A stretch of DNA of 32,850 nt from an uncultured Lachnospiraceae bacterium (lineage in GTDB: Bacteria > Bacillota > Clostridia > Lachnospirales > Lachnospiraceae), in the NCBI GenBank assembly GCA_900546325.1, contig URCR01000033.1, positions 1 to 32,850 on the forward strand. Reading direction: 5' to 3'. Under the pieces are notes generated by a model, which saw only the letters and a program-made list of their open reading frames with translations, was not told where the DNA came from and ran no database searches. A program made the position numbers and the translations under genes. Below are positions 22,806-30,679 of the stretch, piece by piece; the stretch's first letter is position 1, and every line of letters begins with the position of its first letter.

Positions 22806-23186
22806 AATCGGAACAAATTTAGAAATGAAGATAACAGTATCGAACTGGCTGGTACAGGTAAGGAAATCTCAGAGGAAGAAGGAATATATAAAATATGCAC
22901 AGAACCTGTTTCGTTTAACAGCGATGGTGAGTGGGGAAATACGGAGCAGCAGAATTCGGAATCTGTGATCAATAATGAAACAGAAGCAAGGCAATACTTG
23001 GATCAATACCTGGAAGAATCCGGAAGCTATGTTCCTGGGCGAATCGTTTTTCAGGGAATGGTAGAGGAAGGATACTATTTTCATGGATATGATGACATGG
23101 GAACACATACGGCGACCAGCTTTTGGTACATTATTTCAGCTGATGGGAGGATCTACGATACAATTCTGAAAGAATATGTAAAATAA
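22806..23186 (+). pseudogene. Remnant of a secreted or lipoprotein-like gene
   Basis: An open frame runs from 22806 to TAA 23184-23186 without an ATG or signal peptide; the only start is a GTG at 22965 with no clear ribosome site. The C-terminal part, with NETEARQYLDQYLEESG, then GYYFHGYDDMGTHTATSFWYI and ISADGRIYD (given here in pieces), looks like the C-terminal domain of small extracytoplasmic proteins that end in a W-Y-x-x-x-x-x-G-x-x-Y-D pattern. The acidic linker before it (NTEQQNSES) also suits a lipoprotein. It is probably a 5'-truncated gene beside the tRNA. Function unknown. Confidence 0.4.
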
Positions 23187-23244
23187 CGGAGTCCCGGTAT
23201 ACTGTTTAAAGGAGGAGGATCGGAAAGTTTCTGCGATAAAAAGG

Positions 23245-23273
23245 TTCCCTTTTTCTTCCATATGCGGTATAAT
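23245..23273 (+). promoter_or_regulatory. Promoter of fba
   Basis: A perfect -10 TATAAT (23268-23273) is preceded at 17 bp by the poor -35 TTCCCT (23245-23250), 40 bp before the start codon. Confidence 0.5.
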
Positions 23274-23313
23274 AGAGCACGTGATATAACGTAAAAGAAG
23301 CGGAGGAAGAAAC

Positions 23314-24177
23314 ATGTTAGTATCAGCAAAAGAAATGTTAGAAAAAGCAAAAGCAGGTCACTACGCAGTTGGACAGTTCAATATCAACAACCTTGAATGG
23401 ACAAAATCTATCTTATTGACAGCTCAGGAATGTAACTCACCGGTAATTCTCGGAGTATCTGAAGGTGCCGGAAAATATATGACAGGTTATAAGACAGTTG
23501 TAGGTATGGTAAATGGAATGTTAGAAGAACTGAACATCACTGTTCCGGTAGCACTTCACTTAGACCACGGAAGCTTTGAAGGATGTATGAAGTGTATCGA
23601 AGCAGGATTCTCTTCTATTATGTTCGACGGTTCTCACTACCCGATCGAAGAGAACGTTGCAAAGACAAAAGAATTAGTAGCAATCTGTGCTGAAAAAGGA
23701 ATGTCTCTGGAAGCAGAAGTAGGTTCTATCGGCGGAGAAGAAGACGGAGTTGTAGGAAAAGGGGAATGTGCAGATCCGAAGGAATGTAAAGCAATCGCAG
23801 ACTTAGGTGTGACAATGCTTGCAGCAGGTATCGGTAACATCCACGGAAAATACCCGGAAAACTGGGAAGGACTCAGCTTTGAGACATTAGACGCGATTCA
23901 GCAGCTTACAGGGGCAATGCCGCTTGTACTTCATGGTGGAACAGGAATTCCGGAAGATATGATCAAGAAAGCAATTGACCTCGGTGTAGCGAAGATCAAT
24001 GTAAACACAGAGTGCCAGTTAGCATTTGCAGCAGCAACTCGTGAATACGTGGAAGCTGGAAAGGATCTTCAGGGAAAAGGATTCGATCCTCGTAAGTTAT
24101 TAGCTCCGGGAGCAGAGGCAATCAAAGCTACTGTAAAAGAGAAAATGGAATTATTCGGATCTGTAAACAAAGCTTAA
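23314..24177 (+). CDS. fba: Class II fructose-1,6-bisphosphate aldolase
   Basis: This zinc enzyme of glycolysis and gluconeogenesis splits fructose-1,6-bisphosphate into two triose phosphates. The 287-residue length fits class II. Zinc and catalytic residues lie in VALHLDHGSFEGC (near residue 80), LEAEVGSIGGEEDG, GNIHGKYP and VLHGGTGIPED. The C-terminal KINVNTECQLAF is the phosphate-binding region. GGAGG precedes the ATG. It is a single-gene unit with its own promoter and terminator, and its codon bias suggests high expression. A related tagatose-bisphosphate aldolase role cannot be fully excluded. Confidence 0.94.
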   Translation: MLVSAKEMLEKAKAGHYAVGQFNINNLEWTKSILLTAQECNSPVILGVSEGAGKYMTGYKTVVGMVNGMLEELNITVPVALHLDHGSFEGCMKCIEAGFSSIMFDGSHYPIEENVAKTKELVAICAEKGMSLEAEVGSIGGEEDGVVGKGECADPKECKAIADLGVTMLAAGIGNIHGKYPENWEGLSFETLDAIQQLTGAMPLVLHGGTGIPEDMIKKAIDLGVAKINVNTECQLAFAAATREYVEAGKDLQGKGFDPRKLLAPGAEAIKATVKEKMELFGSVNKA

Positions 24178-24227
24178 TCATTATAGGAAATATAGTTCGG
24201 AAACAATCGAAAAGAGATTTCAGAAAG

Positions 24228-24258
24228 GACTGGTGTGAGAGTTGCACTGGTCTTTTTT
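24228..24258 (+). terminator. Intrinsic terminator after fba
   Basis: GACTGGTG (24228-24235) pairs with CACTGGTC (24245-24252), two wobble pairs included, and is followed by TTTTTT. Confidence 0.75.
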
Positions 24259-24403
24259 CTTATCAATATTTATAAGAAATTACAAGTGTTAGGAATCTTG
24301 CTTTTTTTCTGAAATTAGAGTATCGTATAAAAGTGTATTCGAATATATGAAAAATATATTTTTTGAAAATGAAACCGAAACAAAGACTTGGAAGGATGAA
24401 AGT

Positions 24404-26527
24404 ATGAGCGAAGTAATGAAGGTAACGGAAATCTTTGGTGAGAATGTCTTTAATGATGCTGTGATGCAGGAACGTCTGCCGAAGAAAGTATATAAAGAAC
24501 TCAAGAAGACGATTCAGGAGGGAAAGGAGTTAGAAACTTCCATCGCGGATGTTGTTGCGCATGAGATGAAGGAGTGGGCGATCGAGAAGGGTGCAACGCA
24601 CTATTCCCACTGGTTCCAGCCACTGACAGGTGCGACAGCGGAAAAGCATGATGCATTTATTTCTGCGCCGAAACAGGATGGAAAAGTGCTGATGGAATTT
24701 TCGGGCAAAGAACTTGTCAAAGGGGAACCGGATGCATCCTCCTTCCCTTCCGGAGGACTGCGCGCCACATTTGAAGCGAGAGGATATACGGCATGGGATT
24801 GTACTTCTCCGGCATTTGTAAAAAAGGAGGCGGAGGGAAATGGAGCGATTTTGTACATTCCGACAGCATTTTGTTCATATAATGGAGAGGCACTTGATCA
24901 GAAGACACCGCTTCTGCGTTCGATGGAAGCGATTGACAAGGAGGCGATGCGGCTTCTCCGTCTGTTTGGAAACACAACTTCTTCTAAGGTGATTCCATCT
25001 GTCGGGGCTGAGCAGGAATATTTTCTCGTAGACAGGGAAAAATACTTGAAGAGAAAGGACCTTGTGTTTACGGGAAGAACATTGTTCGGAGCGATGCCGC
25101 CGAAAGGCCAGGAGCTTGATGATCACTATTTTGGTGCAATCAGAGAGCGGATTGCAGCATTTATGAAAGACGTCAACAAGGAACTGTGGAAACTTGGAGT
25201 GTCTGCCAAGACGCAGCACAATGAGGTGGCACCTGCCCAGCATGAACTTGCGCCGATCTATGCGCAGTGTAATGTTGCAGTCGACCATAATCAGCTTGTG
25301 ATGGAGACGCTAAAGCAGGTGGCATATAAACACAATCTTCAGTGTCTGCTTCATGAGAAGCCGTTTGCAGGGGTAAATGGATCAGGAAAACACAACAACT
25401 GGTCACTGACGACCGATGATGGAATCAATCTGCTTGATCCGGGAAAGACACCGCACGACAACATCCAGTTCCTTCTCGTACTTACCTGTATTTTAAGAGC
25501 GGTAGACCGCCACGCGAAGCTTTTGAGAGAGTCTGCAGCAGATGTTGGGAATGATCAGCGGCTTGGCGCAAATGAGGCGCCGCCGGCGATTATTTCAGTA
25601 TTTCTCGGAGAGCAGCTGGAGGACGTTTTAGAACAGTTGATCAGTACCGGAGAGGCGACACACAGCCTGAGAGGAGAACGGTTGCATACAGGCGTAACAA
25701 CCCTTCCTGATTTTACAAAGGATGCGACTGACAGAAACCGTACTTCCCCGTTTGCATTTACCGGGAATAAATTTGAGTTCCGTATGGTCGGTTCAAGAGA
25801 TTCGGTCGCAGCACCGAATGTCATTTTAAATACAATTGTGGCAGAAGCATTTTCGGATGCCTGTGATTATCTTGAACAGGCAGAAGATTTTGACAGAGGG
25901 GTTCACGACCTGATCAAAAAATATGCCTACGAGCATCAGCGGATCGTCTTCAGCGGAAATGGATATTCCGATGAGTGGGTAGAGGAAGCAAAGCGGAGAG
26001 GACTTCCGAACCTGAAAACGATGGTAGAGGCAATTCCGGCGCTGGTAGAGCAGGAGTCGGTTGAAGTTTTTGAAAAATTTGGCGTATTTACAAGAGCGGA
26101 GTTAGAGTCCAGAGCGGAAATCAAATATGAAGCATATGCCAAAGCAGTGAATATTGAGGCGAGAGCAATGATTGATATTGCGAGCAAGCATATCATTCCG
26201 GCTGTGATTAAATATATTACGTCGCTTGCAAAGTCAATCAATGAAGTGCGGCAGGCATGTGCCGGGGCAGTGATCAGTGTGCAGGAAGAACTGCTTACGC
26301 AGTCATCGGAACTTCTTGCAGAGACGAAGAAGGCATTAAAGGAGTTAGAGATCGTTACAGAAGAGGCCGGGAAGAAAGAGGAAGGAATGGAGCAGGCATG
26401 CTATTTTGAGCATCATGTGGTGCCGGCCATGGAAAATCTGCGCCGCCCGGTCGACCAGCTGGAGATGATCGTCGACAAAAATGTCTGGCCAATGCCGTCT
26501 TACGGTGATCTTCTGTTTGAGGTGTAA
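24404..26527 (+). CDS. glnN: Glutamine synthetase type III
   Basis: GSIII joins ammonia to glutamate using ATP, the main ammonia-assimilation step, as a large cytoplasmic oligomer. The length of 707 residues is typical of type III. The N-terminus MSEVMKVTEIFGENVFND matches family members; an in-frame ATG 57 bp upstream adds a poor extension, and GAAGGA stands before 24404. Core motifs include FPSGGLRATFEARGYTAWD, AEQEYFLVD, HNEVAPAQHELAPIY, NGSGKHNNWS and GNKFEFRMVGS. It stands alone behind a 226-bp gap and ends at a strong hairpin. No nitrogen-regulatory site was recognised. Confidence 0.95.
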   Translation: MSEVMKVTEIFGENVFNDAVMQERLPKKVYKELKKTIQEGKELETSIADVVAHEMKEWAIEKGATHYSHWFQPLTGATAEKHDAFISAPKQDGKVLMEFSGKELVKGEPDASSFPSGGLRATFEARGYTAWDCTSPAFVKKEAEGNGAILYIPTAFCSYNGEALDQKTPLLRSMEAIDKEAMRLLRLFGNTTSSKVIPSVGAEQEYFLVDREKYLKRKDLVFTGRTLFGAMPPKGQELDDHYFGAIRERIAAFMKDVNKELWKLGVSAKTQHNEVAPAQHELAPIYAQCNVAVDHNQLVMETLKQVAYKHNLQCLLHEKPFAGVNGSGKHNNWSLTTDDGINLLDPGKTPHDNIQFLLVLTCILRAVDRHAKLLRESAADVGNDQRLGANEAPPAIISVFLGEQLEDVLEQLISTGEATHSLRGERLHTGVTTLPDFTKDATDRNRTSPFAFTGNKFEFRMVGSRDSVAAPNVILNTIVAEAFSDACDYLEQAEDFDRGVHDLIKKYAYEHQRIVFSGNGYSDEWVEEAKRRGLPNLKTMVEAIPALVEQESVEVFEKFGVFTRAELESRAEIKYEAYAKAVNIEARAMIDIASKHIIPAVIKYITSLAKSINEVRQACAGAVISVQEELLTQSSELLAETKKALKELEIVTEEAGKKEEGMEQACYFEHHVVPAMENLRRPVDQLEMIVDKNVWPMPSYGDLLFEV

Positions 26528-26631
26528 GATAGGTCTTCTTCTGGGAGAGAGAACGGAAAAATTGCTGAGAAACTATGAAAATTCTTAGATTCTTTTAATA
26601 AAATATTAAATTAGTAGTGTTTTGAAAGAAC

Positions 26632-26681
26632 GGCTTAAAATCAATAAAAATGCTGAAAAACGTTGATTTTAAGCCATTTTT
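26632..26681 (+). terminator. Terminator after glnN
   Basis: GGCTTAAAATCAA (26632-26644) and TTGATTTTAAGCC (26663-26675) form a perfect 13-bp inverted repeat with an 18-base loop, followed by ATTTTT. It marks the end of the backbone before the prophage. Confidence 0.7.
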
Positions 26682-26736
26682 GGAGTGTTTAGTTGCTCTA
26701 AATAGAGTAGTTTAAAATAGAGATAATTCGGTTCCG

Positions 26737-26755
26737 TTAGTAACACATTAGTAAC
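26737..26755. repeat. Tandem TTAGTAAC repeat at the prophage edge
   Basis: TTAGTAAC occurs at 26737-26744 and 26748-26755, 11 bp apart, and the second copy contains the integrase stop codon. Short direct repeats next to an integrase gene often serve as integrase or excisionase binding sites or as the att core. The right end needed to define the core is outside the window. Confidence 0.4.
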
Positions 26756-27902
26756 AAGCTTTTATTTTCTCAATCTCGGTTCTTAGATCATCTACAGTCC
26801 GGTGTCCGTATCTCGCATTGGTAATATCACTCCCAAAACTATGTCCAAGCATTCGCTTCCGATCATTTTCATTAACTTCGTATTTTTCACACAGCATCGA
26901 AAAGGTATGCCGGCAATCATGCGGTGTATGTTTCTCGATTCCCAATTCGGCAAGCTTTTTATACATATCATTTCTAAAAATCTGAAGAGTTCCGGAAAGC
27001 AAAACCCCATATCTGGCGAGTCTATCCTCTACCAATTTTAAGATAGCAGAGTGGATTGGAACAACACGATCCTTTCCGGCTTTTGTTTTTACACCGCCCT
27101 TGAAATATTTCTCATCCATATTTATTTCCAGTGTCTTGTATGCTTTAATGCGGAACCCGGAATAACACATAATCAAGATAAACTCTACAATCTCATCGTC
27201 TTTGTGATCCCATAAGATTTTAAGATCGTTATCGGTAAATGGCACACCCGCCTCGTCGTCATCCTCTTTATTGATTTTAATATGTGCAGAGTAGTCCTTA
27301 TCACATAACTCGTAGATGTCCGCATAAGCATACATTTGCCGGAATAGATGCACAATCAGCTCCAAGGAAGCATGTTTTAAAGGGCAATTATCAATCACTG
27401 CCTGCAAATCATCGTGGCGCAGGCTTCTAAATGGGCGATTGTGCAAGGCACTGCAATTCTTAAAAGCTGCGTTGGTAGATTTTCTGCTTGCATCAGACAG
27501 TCTCTTTCCTTTCTCATTTTCAAATTTGTACTTCCAAAACTCCTCATATACTTCTGCAAAGGTCTTTTCCGGCTCTTTTTCTTCCTCAACAATCCCCTGC
27601 GCTTTGTTGTAGTCCGCCAGTAGGCGTTGTGCGATGATTTCAAGGCTTTTCTGATCGCTAGGCATGGCTATATCCCTCTCATCTCCTTTTGTGTACGTAC
27701 CGGCTTTATACGATGTTAGGACGATAAATCCTTTCATCCAATCGTCCACATAGCATAGGGCTTTCGGTGTAATTGGGACCCCTTCGTCTGTGTAATCCGT
27801 GACCGGAGGGTGCACAGCATAAGGGTTCCGGCGGTTCTTTCCGAGATACTTGATTGAGCCGTATCCATTCGGTAATTTCGGGTGTTTCTTTCTCTTTGGC
27901 AT
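26748..27902 (-). CDS. Tyrosine-type site-specific integrase
   Basis: A 384-residue phage integrase. The N-terminus is basic (MPKRKKHPKLPNGYGSIKYL) and resembles AP2-like arm-binding domains. A SAM-like core-binding domain covers about residues 115-205. The catalytic domain has the first arginine in CYSGFRIKAYKTLE, a lysine near TKAGKDRVVPIH, the HDCRHTF box, GHSFGSD, and the nucleophile tyrosine in NARYGHRT. AAGGAG precedes the ATG at 27902. Its 3' end lies directly against the glnN downstream region, as expected for an integrase next to attL. Confidence 0.93.
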   Translation of the reverse strand: MPKRKKHPKLPNGYGSIKYLGKNRRNPYAVHPPVTDYTDEGVPITPKALCYVDDWMKGFIVLTSYKAGTYTKGDERDIAMPSDQKSLEIIAQRLLADYNKAQGIVEEEKEPEKTFAEVYEEFWKYKFENEKGKRLSDASRKSTNAAFKNCSALHNRPFRSLRHDDLQAVIDNCPLKHASLELIVHLFRQMYAYADIYELCDKDYSAHIKINKEDDDEAGVPFTDNDLKILWDHKDDEIVEFILIMCYSGFRIKAYKTLEINMDEKYFKGGVKTKAGKDRVVPIHSAILKLVEDRLARYGVLLSGTLQIFRNDMYKKLAELGIEKHTPHDCRHTFSMLCEKYEVNENDRKRMLGHSFGSDITNARYGHRTVDDLRTEIEKIKACY

Positions 27903-27960
27903 AGATTCATCTCCTTTTTGGTGTAAAAATAACAGCTAACAAAAAGAATGCATGTTCTGA

Positions 27961-27989
27961 TTGTTAAACTGCTTCGAAGATGATACAAT
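27961..27989 (+). promoter_or_regulatory. Promoter for a possible small RNA
   Basis: TTGTTA (27961-27966) and TACAAT (27984-27989) are 17 bp apart on the strand opposite the integrase, with no gene downstream on that strand for over 2 kb. Confidence 0.4.
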
Positions 27990-27995
27990 ATATTT

Positions 27996-28059
27996 GCAAT
28001 CATTTCGTACATCTTCGGATGTATATTAAGCCGTTCCTGTTGGCGCAGGGGCGGTTTTT
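27996..28059 (+). ncRNA. Candidate structured small RNA between integrase and Uma2 genes
   Basis: The segment after the plus-strand promoter holds two adjacent hairpins. The first is TACATC-TTCG-GATGTA (28008-28023), a perfect stem with a UUCG tetraloop. The second is CCGTTCCTG/CAGGGGCGG (28031-28054) followed by TTTTT, a good intrinsic terminator. The product would be about 64 nt. It lies in a 270-bp gap with no ORF. A simple alternative is that the second hairpin only stops transcription towards neighbouring minus-strand genes. Confidence 0.4.
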
Positions 28060-28069
28060 AAATTTTTAA

Positions 28070-28123
28070 ATAGTTTCTTTTGTTTACCATTTTCCCGATG
28101 TTGGCAAAATGGTCGGAAACTAT
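28070..28123. repeat. Nested inverted repeat before the Uma2 gene's 3' end
   Basis: ATAGTTTC (28070-28077) pairs with GAAACTAT (28116-28123), and inside it CCATTTT (28087-28093) pairs with AAAATGG (28106-28112). It could be a terminator for the minus-strand Uma2 unit or a protein-binding site. No T-run is close on either strand. Confidence 0.45.
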
Positions 28124-28172
28124 ATTTTCACTGTGTTTACAGGCAATGATAGCTTTTTATTGTGCTTGAAAA

Positions 28173-28718
28173 TCATTTTAATAAATCAGCAATACAAATC
28201 TCGAAATCTTCATATATTTTCAATTTAAGTATGTCGTTAAAAGGAATGATAATTGGTGCGACATCTTCCTCATAGCGGTATACAGTTGTTCGTTCCCGAG
28301 CGGGATCCACAATCCAATATTCCCGGACACCTGCGTTAGCATAGAGGGTATTTTTTGTGGAATAATCCATTTTACGGCTGCTCGGCGAAACGATTTCAAT
28401 GATAAAGTCGGGTGCTCCTTCACAGCCACGGTTTGAAATTTTATTGGGATCACAGACAATGCTAATATCAGGTTCTACATAGTTTGAATCATCTTCTTTA
28501 ATGAAAACAGCAAATGGAGCGGGATAAACTTTGCAGGTACCGCCTTTTTCTTTGATATAATTTCTCAGAGAGGCAGAGAGTTCCATTACTAATTCTTGAT
28601 GCAATGGGGCTGGCGGCGCCATGTTATAAATTTGTCCATCAATCAGTTCTGCTCTTTGTCCGTCTGGAAGTGCATAAATATCATCTATTGTGTGTGAAGT
28701 TGTTTTTAATAATGGCAT
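28173..28718 (-). CDS. Uma2-family protein (DUF820, PD-(D/E)XK nuclease fold)
   Basis: A 181-residue protein. Uma2 members have a restriction-endonuclease-like fold and unknown biological roles. The family pattern is visible: ALPDGQRAELIDGQIYNM near the N-terminus, YVEPDISIVCDP (the PD of the active site) and PDFIIEIVSPSSRKMDY (the ExV/ExK part) in the centre, followed by REYWIVDP. AAGGAGG precedes the ATG. It sits between the integrase and the repressor block, a common place for accessory genes in prophages, and is likely expressed from the lysogen. Target and activity are unknown. Confidence 0.88.
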   Translation of the reverse strand: MPLLKTTSHTIDDIYALPDGQRAELIDGQIYNMAPPAPLHQELVMELSASLRNYIKEKGGTCKVYPAPFAVFIKEDDSNYVEPDISIVCDPNKISNRGCEGAPDFIIEIVSPSSRKMDYSTKNTLYANAGVREYWIVDPARERTTVYRYEEDVAPIIIPFNDILKLKIYEDFEICIADLLK

Positions 28719-28790
28719 AGAGATTCCTCCTTATAAAAATAGTAAAACATAATTTTAGTTTACCAATTATCCAACCGGGCGCTTTTTAGT

Positions 28791-29252
28791 TTATTGTTTT
28801 TCAAGTTTAACAGTAGTTGTTGTTCCCATCGCAGATGCTTCATAGCTGATCATGCCATCTTTAAATGTAAAATCCTTTGTGTCATCTCCTGATGCCAACA
28901 ATGCCATATCCGTTTTTTCGTGATCATTGTTAGAGGTCCAAGAATATTCCTCTACATATTCTGTAGGTGCATCATAGCTCCCGGCCCAATATAGTGATCT
29001 TGTGTCTCCGTTGTCAGAAACCCAGTTTATTTCGATCGTACTATCAGTAATTGTTGCTTCTTGCCATGAACCATTATTATCTTCTGACTTCCATGTTCCA
29101 GTTAAGTCCGTAGGTTCTTTTTTCTCCTCTTCTTTAGCCGTTTCGGTCTTTGGAGTTTCCGCTTTCTTCGCTTCTTCTTTCTCTCCTCCGCATGCAGCAA
29201 CGGATAGTGACATGGTTGCCGCCAATAATAATACCATAAGTTTCTTTTTCAT
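28791..29252 (-). CDS. Small lipoprotein of unknown function
   Basis: A 153-residue secreted protein. The N-terminus MKKKLMVLLLAATMSLSVAAC is a type II signal peptide with lipobox SVAAC, so the mature protein is anchored to the outer face of the membrane through Cys21. A charged E/K/T-rich linker (about residues 24-50) precedes a beta-rich domain starting DLTGTWKSEDNNGSW, similar to the lipocalin-like fold of small lipoproteins. The ATG at 29252 has GAGAGG upstream; the upstream in-frame ATG would remove the signal peptide from the N-terminus. As prophage cargo it may alter the host surface, for example against superinfection, but no evidence fixes the role. Confidence 0.85.
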   Translation of the reverse strand: MKKKLMVLLLAATMSLSVAACGGEKEEAKKAETPKTETAKEEEKKEPTDLTGTWKSEDNNGSWQEATITDSTIEINWVSDNGDTRSLYWAGSYDAPTEYVEEYSWTSNNDHEKTDMALLASGDDTKDFTFKDGMISYEASAMGTTTTVKLEKQ

Positions 29253-29323
29253 TTTTGTTTCCTCTCTCTTTCCCCTGCAAATTTTTCTTTTGTAACGCCA
29301 CATTTATATAATCGCCGAAGCGG

Positions 29324-29809
29324 TTATATCATTTCCATAACTCCTAGATAAGGAATGAAGTAAATAATATAATTATCTACCATGGTACAATCGCCATATT
29401 TTCCAGTATAGCAGTCAATAGCTTCTTGCAGATATTCTTCTGTAACATGCAAATGTTCTGCAACCTCATATCTATTCTGACATCCCGCATTAAAAGCGGA
29501 TATGATGCCACGTAATCCGATCATCCGGTTGTATCCATATAATCTTGCTTGCTGTTCTTGTTTTCTATTCCACATATTTTTCATATCAAGTATGTTGCCC
29601 GCAGATGTATAATGATGGCCAAGTTCTTCGGCGAGAACGCAGGCTTTTTCTACAGATGTTTTCAAATTTTTATCAAGCGCAATGTGTCCATCCATGTAAA
29701 TTCCATCAATTTTTGAGGGACTATTTGATTCTCCGTTTAAGTCAAAAGATTCATGAACACGGATATCACAATCAGAAGCATCTTGTAATAATTGTTCGTA
29801 TATATTCAA
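29324..29809 (-). CDS. ImmA/IrrE-family metalloprotease
   Basis: A 161-residue protein with the zinc-protease motif in CVLAEELGHHYTSAG near residues 77-91. In ICEBs1 and related elements ImmA cleaves the adjacent repressor to induce the element, so the same role is likely here. The start is taken as TTG 29809 (LNIYEQLL), with GAGGTGA just upstream. A start further upstream would overlap the repressor gene. It lies 16 bp after the repressor, in one operon with it. A GTG two to three codons earlier is also possible. Confidence 0.88.
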   Translation of the reverse strand: MNIYEQLLQDASDCDIRVHESFDLNGESNSPSKIDGIYMDGHIALDKNLKTSVEKACVLAEELGHHYTSAGNILDMKNMWNRKQEQQARLYGYNRMIGLRGIISAFNAGCQNRYEVAEHLHVTEEYLQEAIDCYTGKYGDCTMVDNYIIYFIPYLGVMEMI

Positions 29810-29825
29810 TGGAGTCACCTCGTTA

Positions 29826-30155
29826 TTATTTGTTATCTTCTGATTTAATAAAAGCAGCAAAGGCTTTTATTCTGTCAAGTTGTTCTTCTGTATACTCTGT
29901 TCCGTCAAAGTGGGCGGCGATAGTGGTTGGTTCATTTTCGGACTTCATACCGTACATATCGTTCACCGTAACACCAAAGATTTTGCATACGCGAAAAAGT
30001 GTATCAATATCAATAGAATTGACTCCATTTTCCCAAGAAGAGATAGCATTGTGCTTTACGCCCAATTGTTCTGCTAATTCTTTCTGAGTTATTTTGTTCT
30101 TTTTTCTGTAATAAAGTAAATTTTTAGCAATTGTTTCTTTAATATTCTCACTCAT
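29826..30155 (-). CDS. XRE-family repressor (CI/ImmR-like)
   Basis: A 109-residue protein with an N-terminal helix-turn-helix: ITQKELAEQLGVKHNAISSWENG near residues 22-44 (HTH core KELAEQLGVKHNAISSWE). A short C-terminal segment (TEEQLDRIKAFAAFIKSE) probably dimerises. There is no S24 self-cleavage domain, which agrees with relief by the adjacent ImmA protease rather than by RecA. AAGGAGG precedes the ATG. It is divergent from the Cro-like gene across an operator region with three matching sites, so it most likely keeps the prophage silent. Confidence 0.92.
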   Translation of the reverse strand: MSENIKETIAKNLLYYRKKNKITQKELAEQLGVKHNAISSWENGVNSIDIDTLFRVCKIFGVTVNDMYGMKSENEPTTIAAHFDGTEYTEEQLDRIKAFAAFIKSEDNK

Positions 30156-30178
30156 TTAAGCTACCTCCTTTTAATAGG

Positions 30179-30293
30179 ATAGTATCACAATTTTTTCATA
30201 AATTCAAGAAAATAATTTCATAAAATGTGAAAAAACATATTGACATTTCATAAAACATGACATATTATAATATCAACTTCACAAAATATGAAA
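30179..30293. promoter_or_regulatory. Lysogeny switch: divergent promoters with three operators
   Basis: Three 17-bp near-palindromes match each other: TTTCATAAAATGTGAAA (30216-30232), TTTCATAAAACATGACA (30246-30262) and CTTCACAAAATATGAAA (30277-30293). Their starts are 30 and 31 bp apart, about three helical turns. The rightward promoter is TTGACA (30240-30245) with TATTAT (30263-30268), and the middle operator fills its 17-bp spacer exactly. The repressor promoter on the minus strand is TTGAAT (complement of 30202-30207) with TACTAT (complement of 30179-30184), also 17 bp apart. A partial site lies over its -35 box at 30194-30211. Confidence 0.75.
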
Positions 30294-30311
30294 GAATGGA
30301 GGCGGTGACAG

Positions 30312-30518
30312 TTGATAGGAATTAAAGTGAAGGAATACTTAGACGAAAATGGAATTAAGTATTCGTATTTATCAGAGAAAATAGGGATGCCCATGAATAC
30401 GCTCAGTCTGTTATTAAACGGAAAAAGAAAAATGAGTATTGAAGAGTATTTCGCAATTTGTGAAGCGTTAGAACTTCCGGTAGATACATTTGAGCCAAAG
30501 GACGAGAAGGAGGTGTGA
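30312..30518 (+). CDS. Cro-like XRE-family regulator
   Basis: A 68-residue helix-turn-helix protein starting at TTG 30312, with GGAGG 9 bp upstream. The HTH is IKYSYLSEKIGMPMNTLSLLLNGKRK (core YLSEKIGMPMNTLSLLL), followed by MSIEEYFAICEALELPVDTF, the usual end of short phage XRE proteins. It is the first gene of the rightward early operon under the switch region. It probably competes with the repressor for the same operators. The stop TGA overlaps the next start (GTGTGA). Confidence 0.85.
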   Translation: MIGIKVKEYLDENGIKYSYLSEKIGMPMNTLSLLLNGKRKMSIEEYFAICEALELPVDTFEPKDEKEV

Positions 30519-30679
30519 AGACCACGATATTATTTGTAGCATTAGTGGCACTGTCGCTATCATTGATAGGATGCGTGATTACAACAAAAAAACCTGACAG
30601 CACATTCGGAAATTGTATTATGCGGTCAGGTCAGTTACTTGGACTAATTATTTTACTTTATATAGTTCTGATTTCATAG
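30515..30679 (+). CDS. Small membrane protein downstream of the Cro-like gene
   Basis: A 54-residue frame starting at GTG 30515 and overlapping the Cro-like stop. Two hydrophobic stretches, ILFVALVALSLSLIGCVI and LLGLIILLYIVLIS, flank a short polar loop, so it should span the membrane twice. AAGGAGG is present but only 1 bp from the GTG, which weakens the start call; coupling to the preceding gene may compensate. The 3' end overlaps the convergent gene by 32 bp. I do not recognise it. Position in the early operon suggests a small phage accessory protein. Confidence 0.45.
   Translation: MKTTILFVALVALSLSLIGCVITTKKPDSTFGNCIMRSGQLLGLIILLYIVLIS

Noticed and set aside
22616..22822. 68-codon frame on the plus strand
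   Set aside because: It runs through the tRNA-Glu gene and its terminator; a chance frame.
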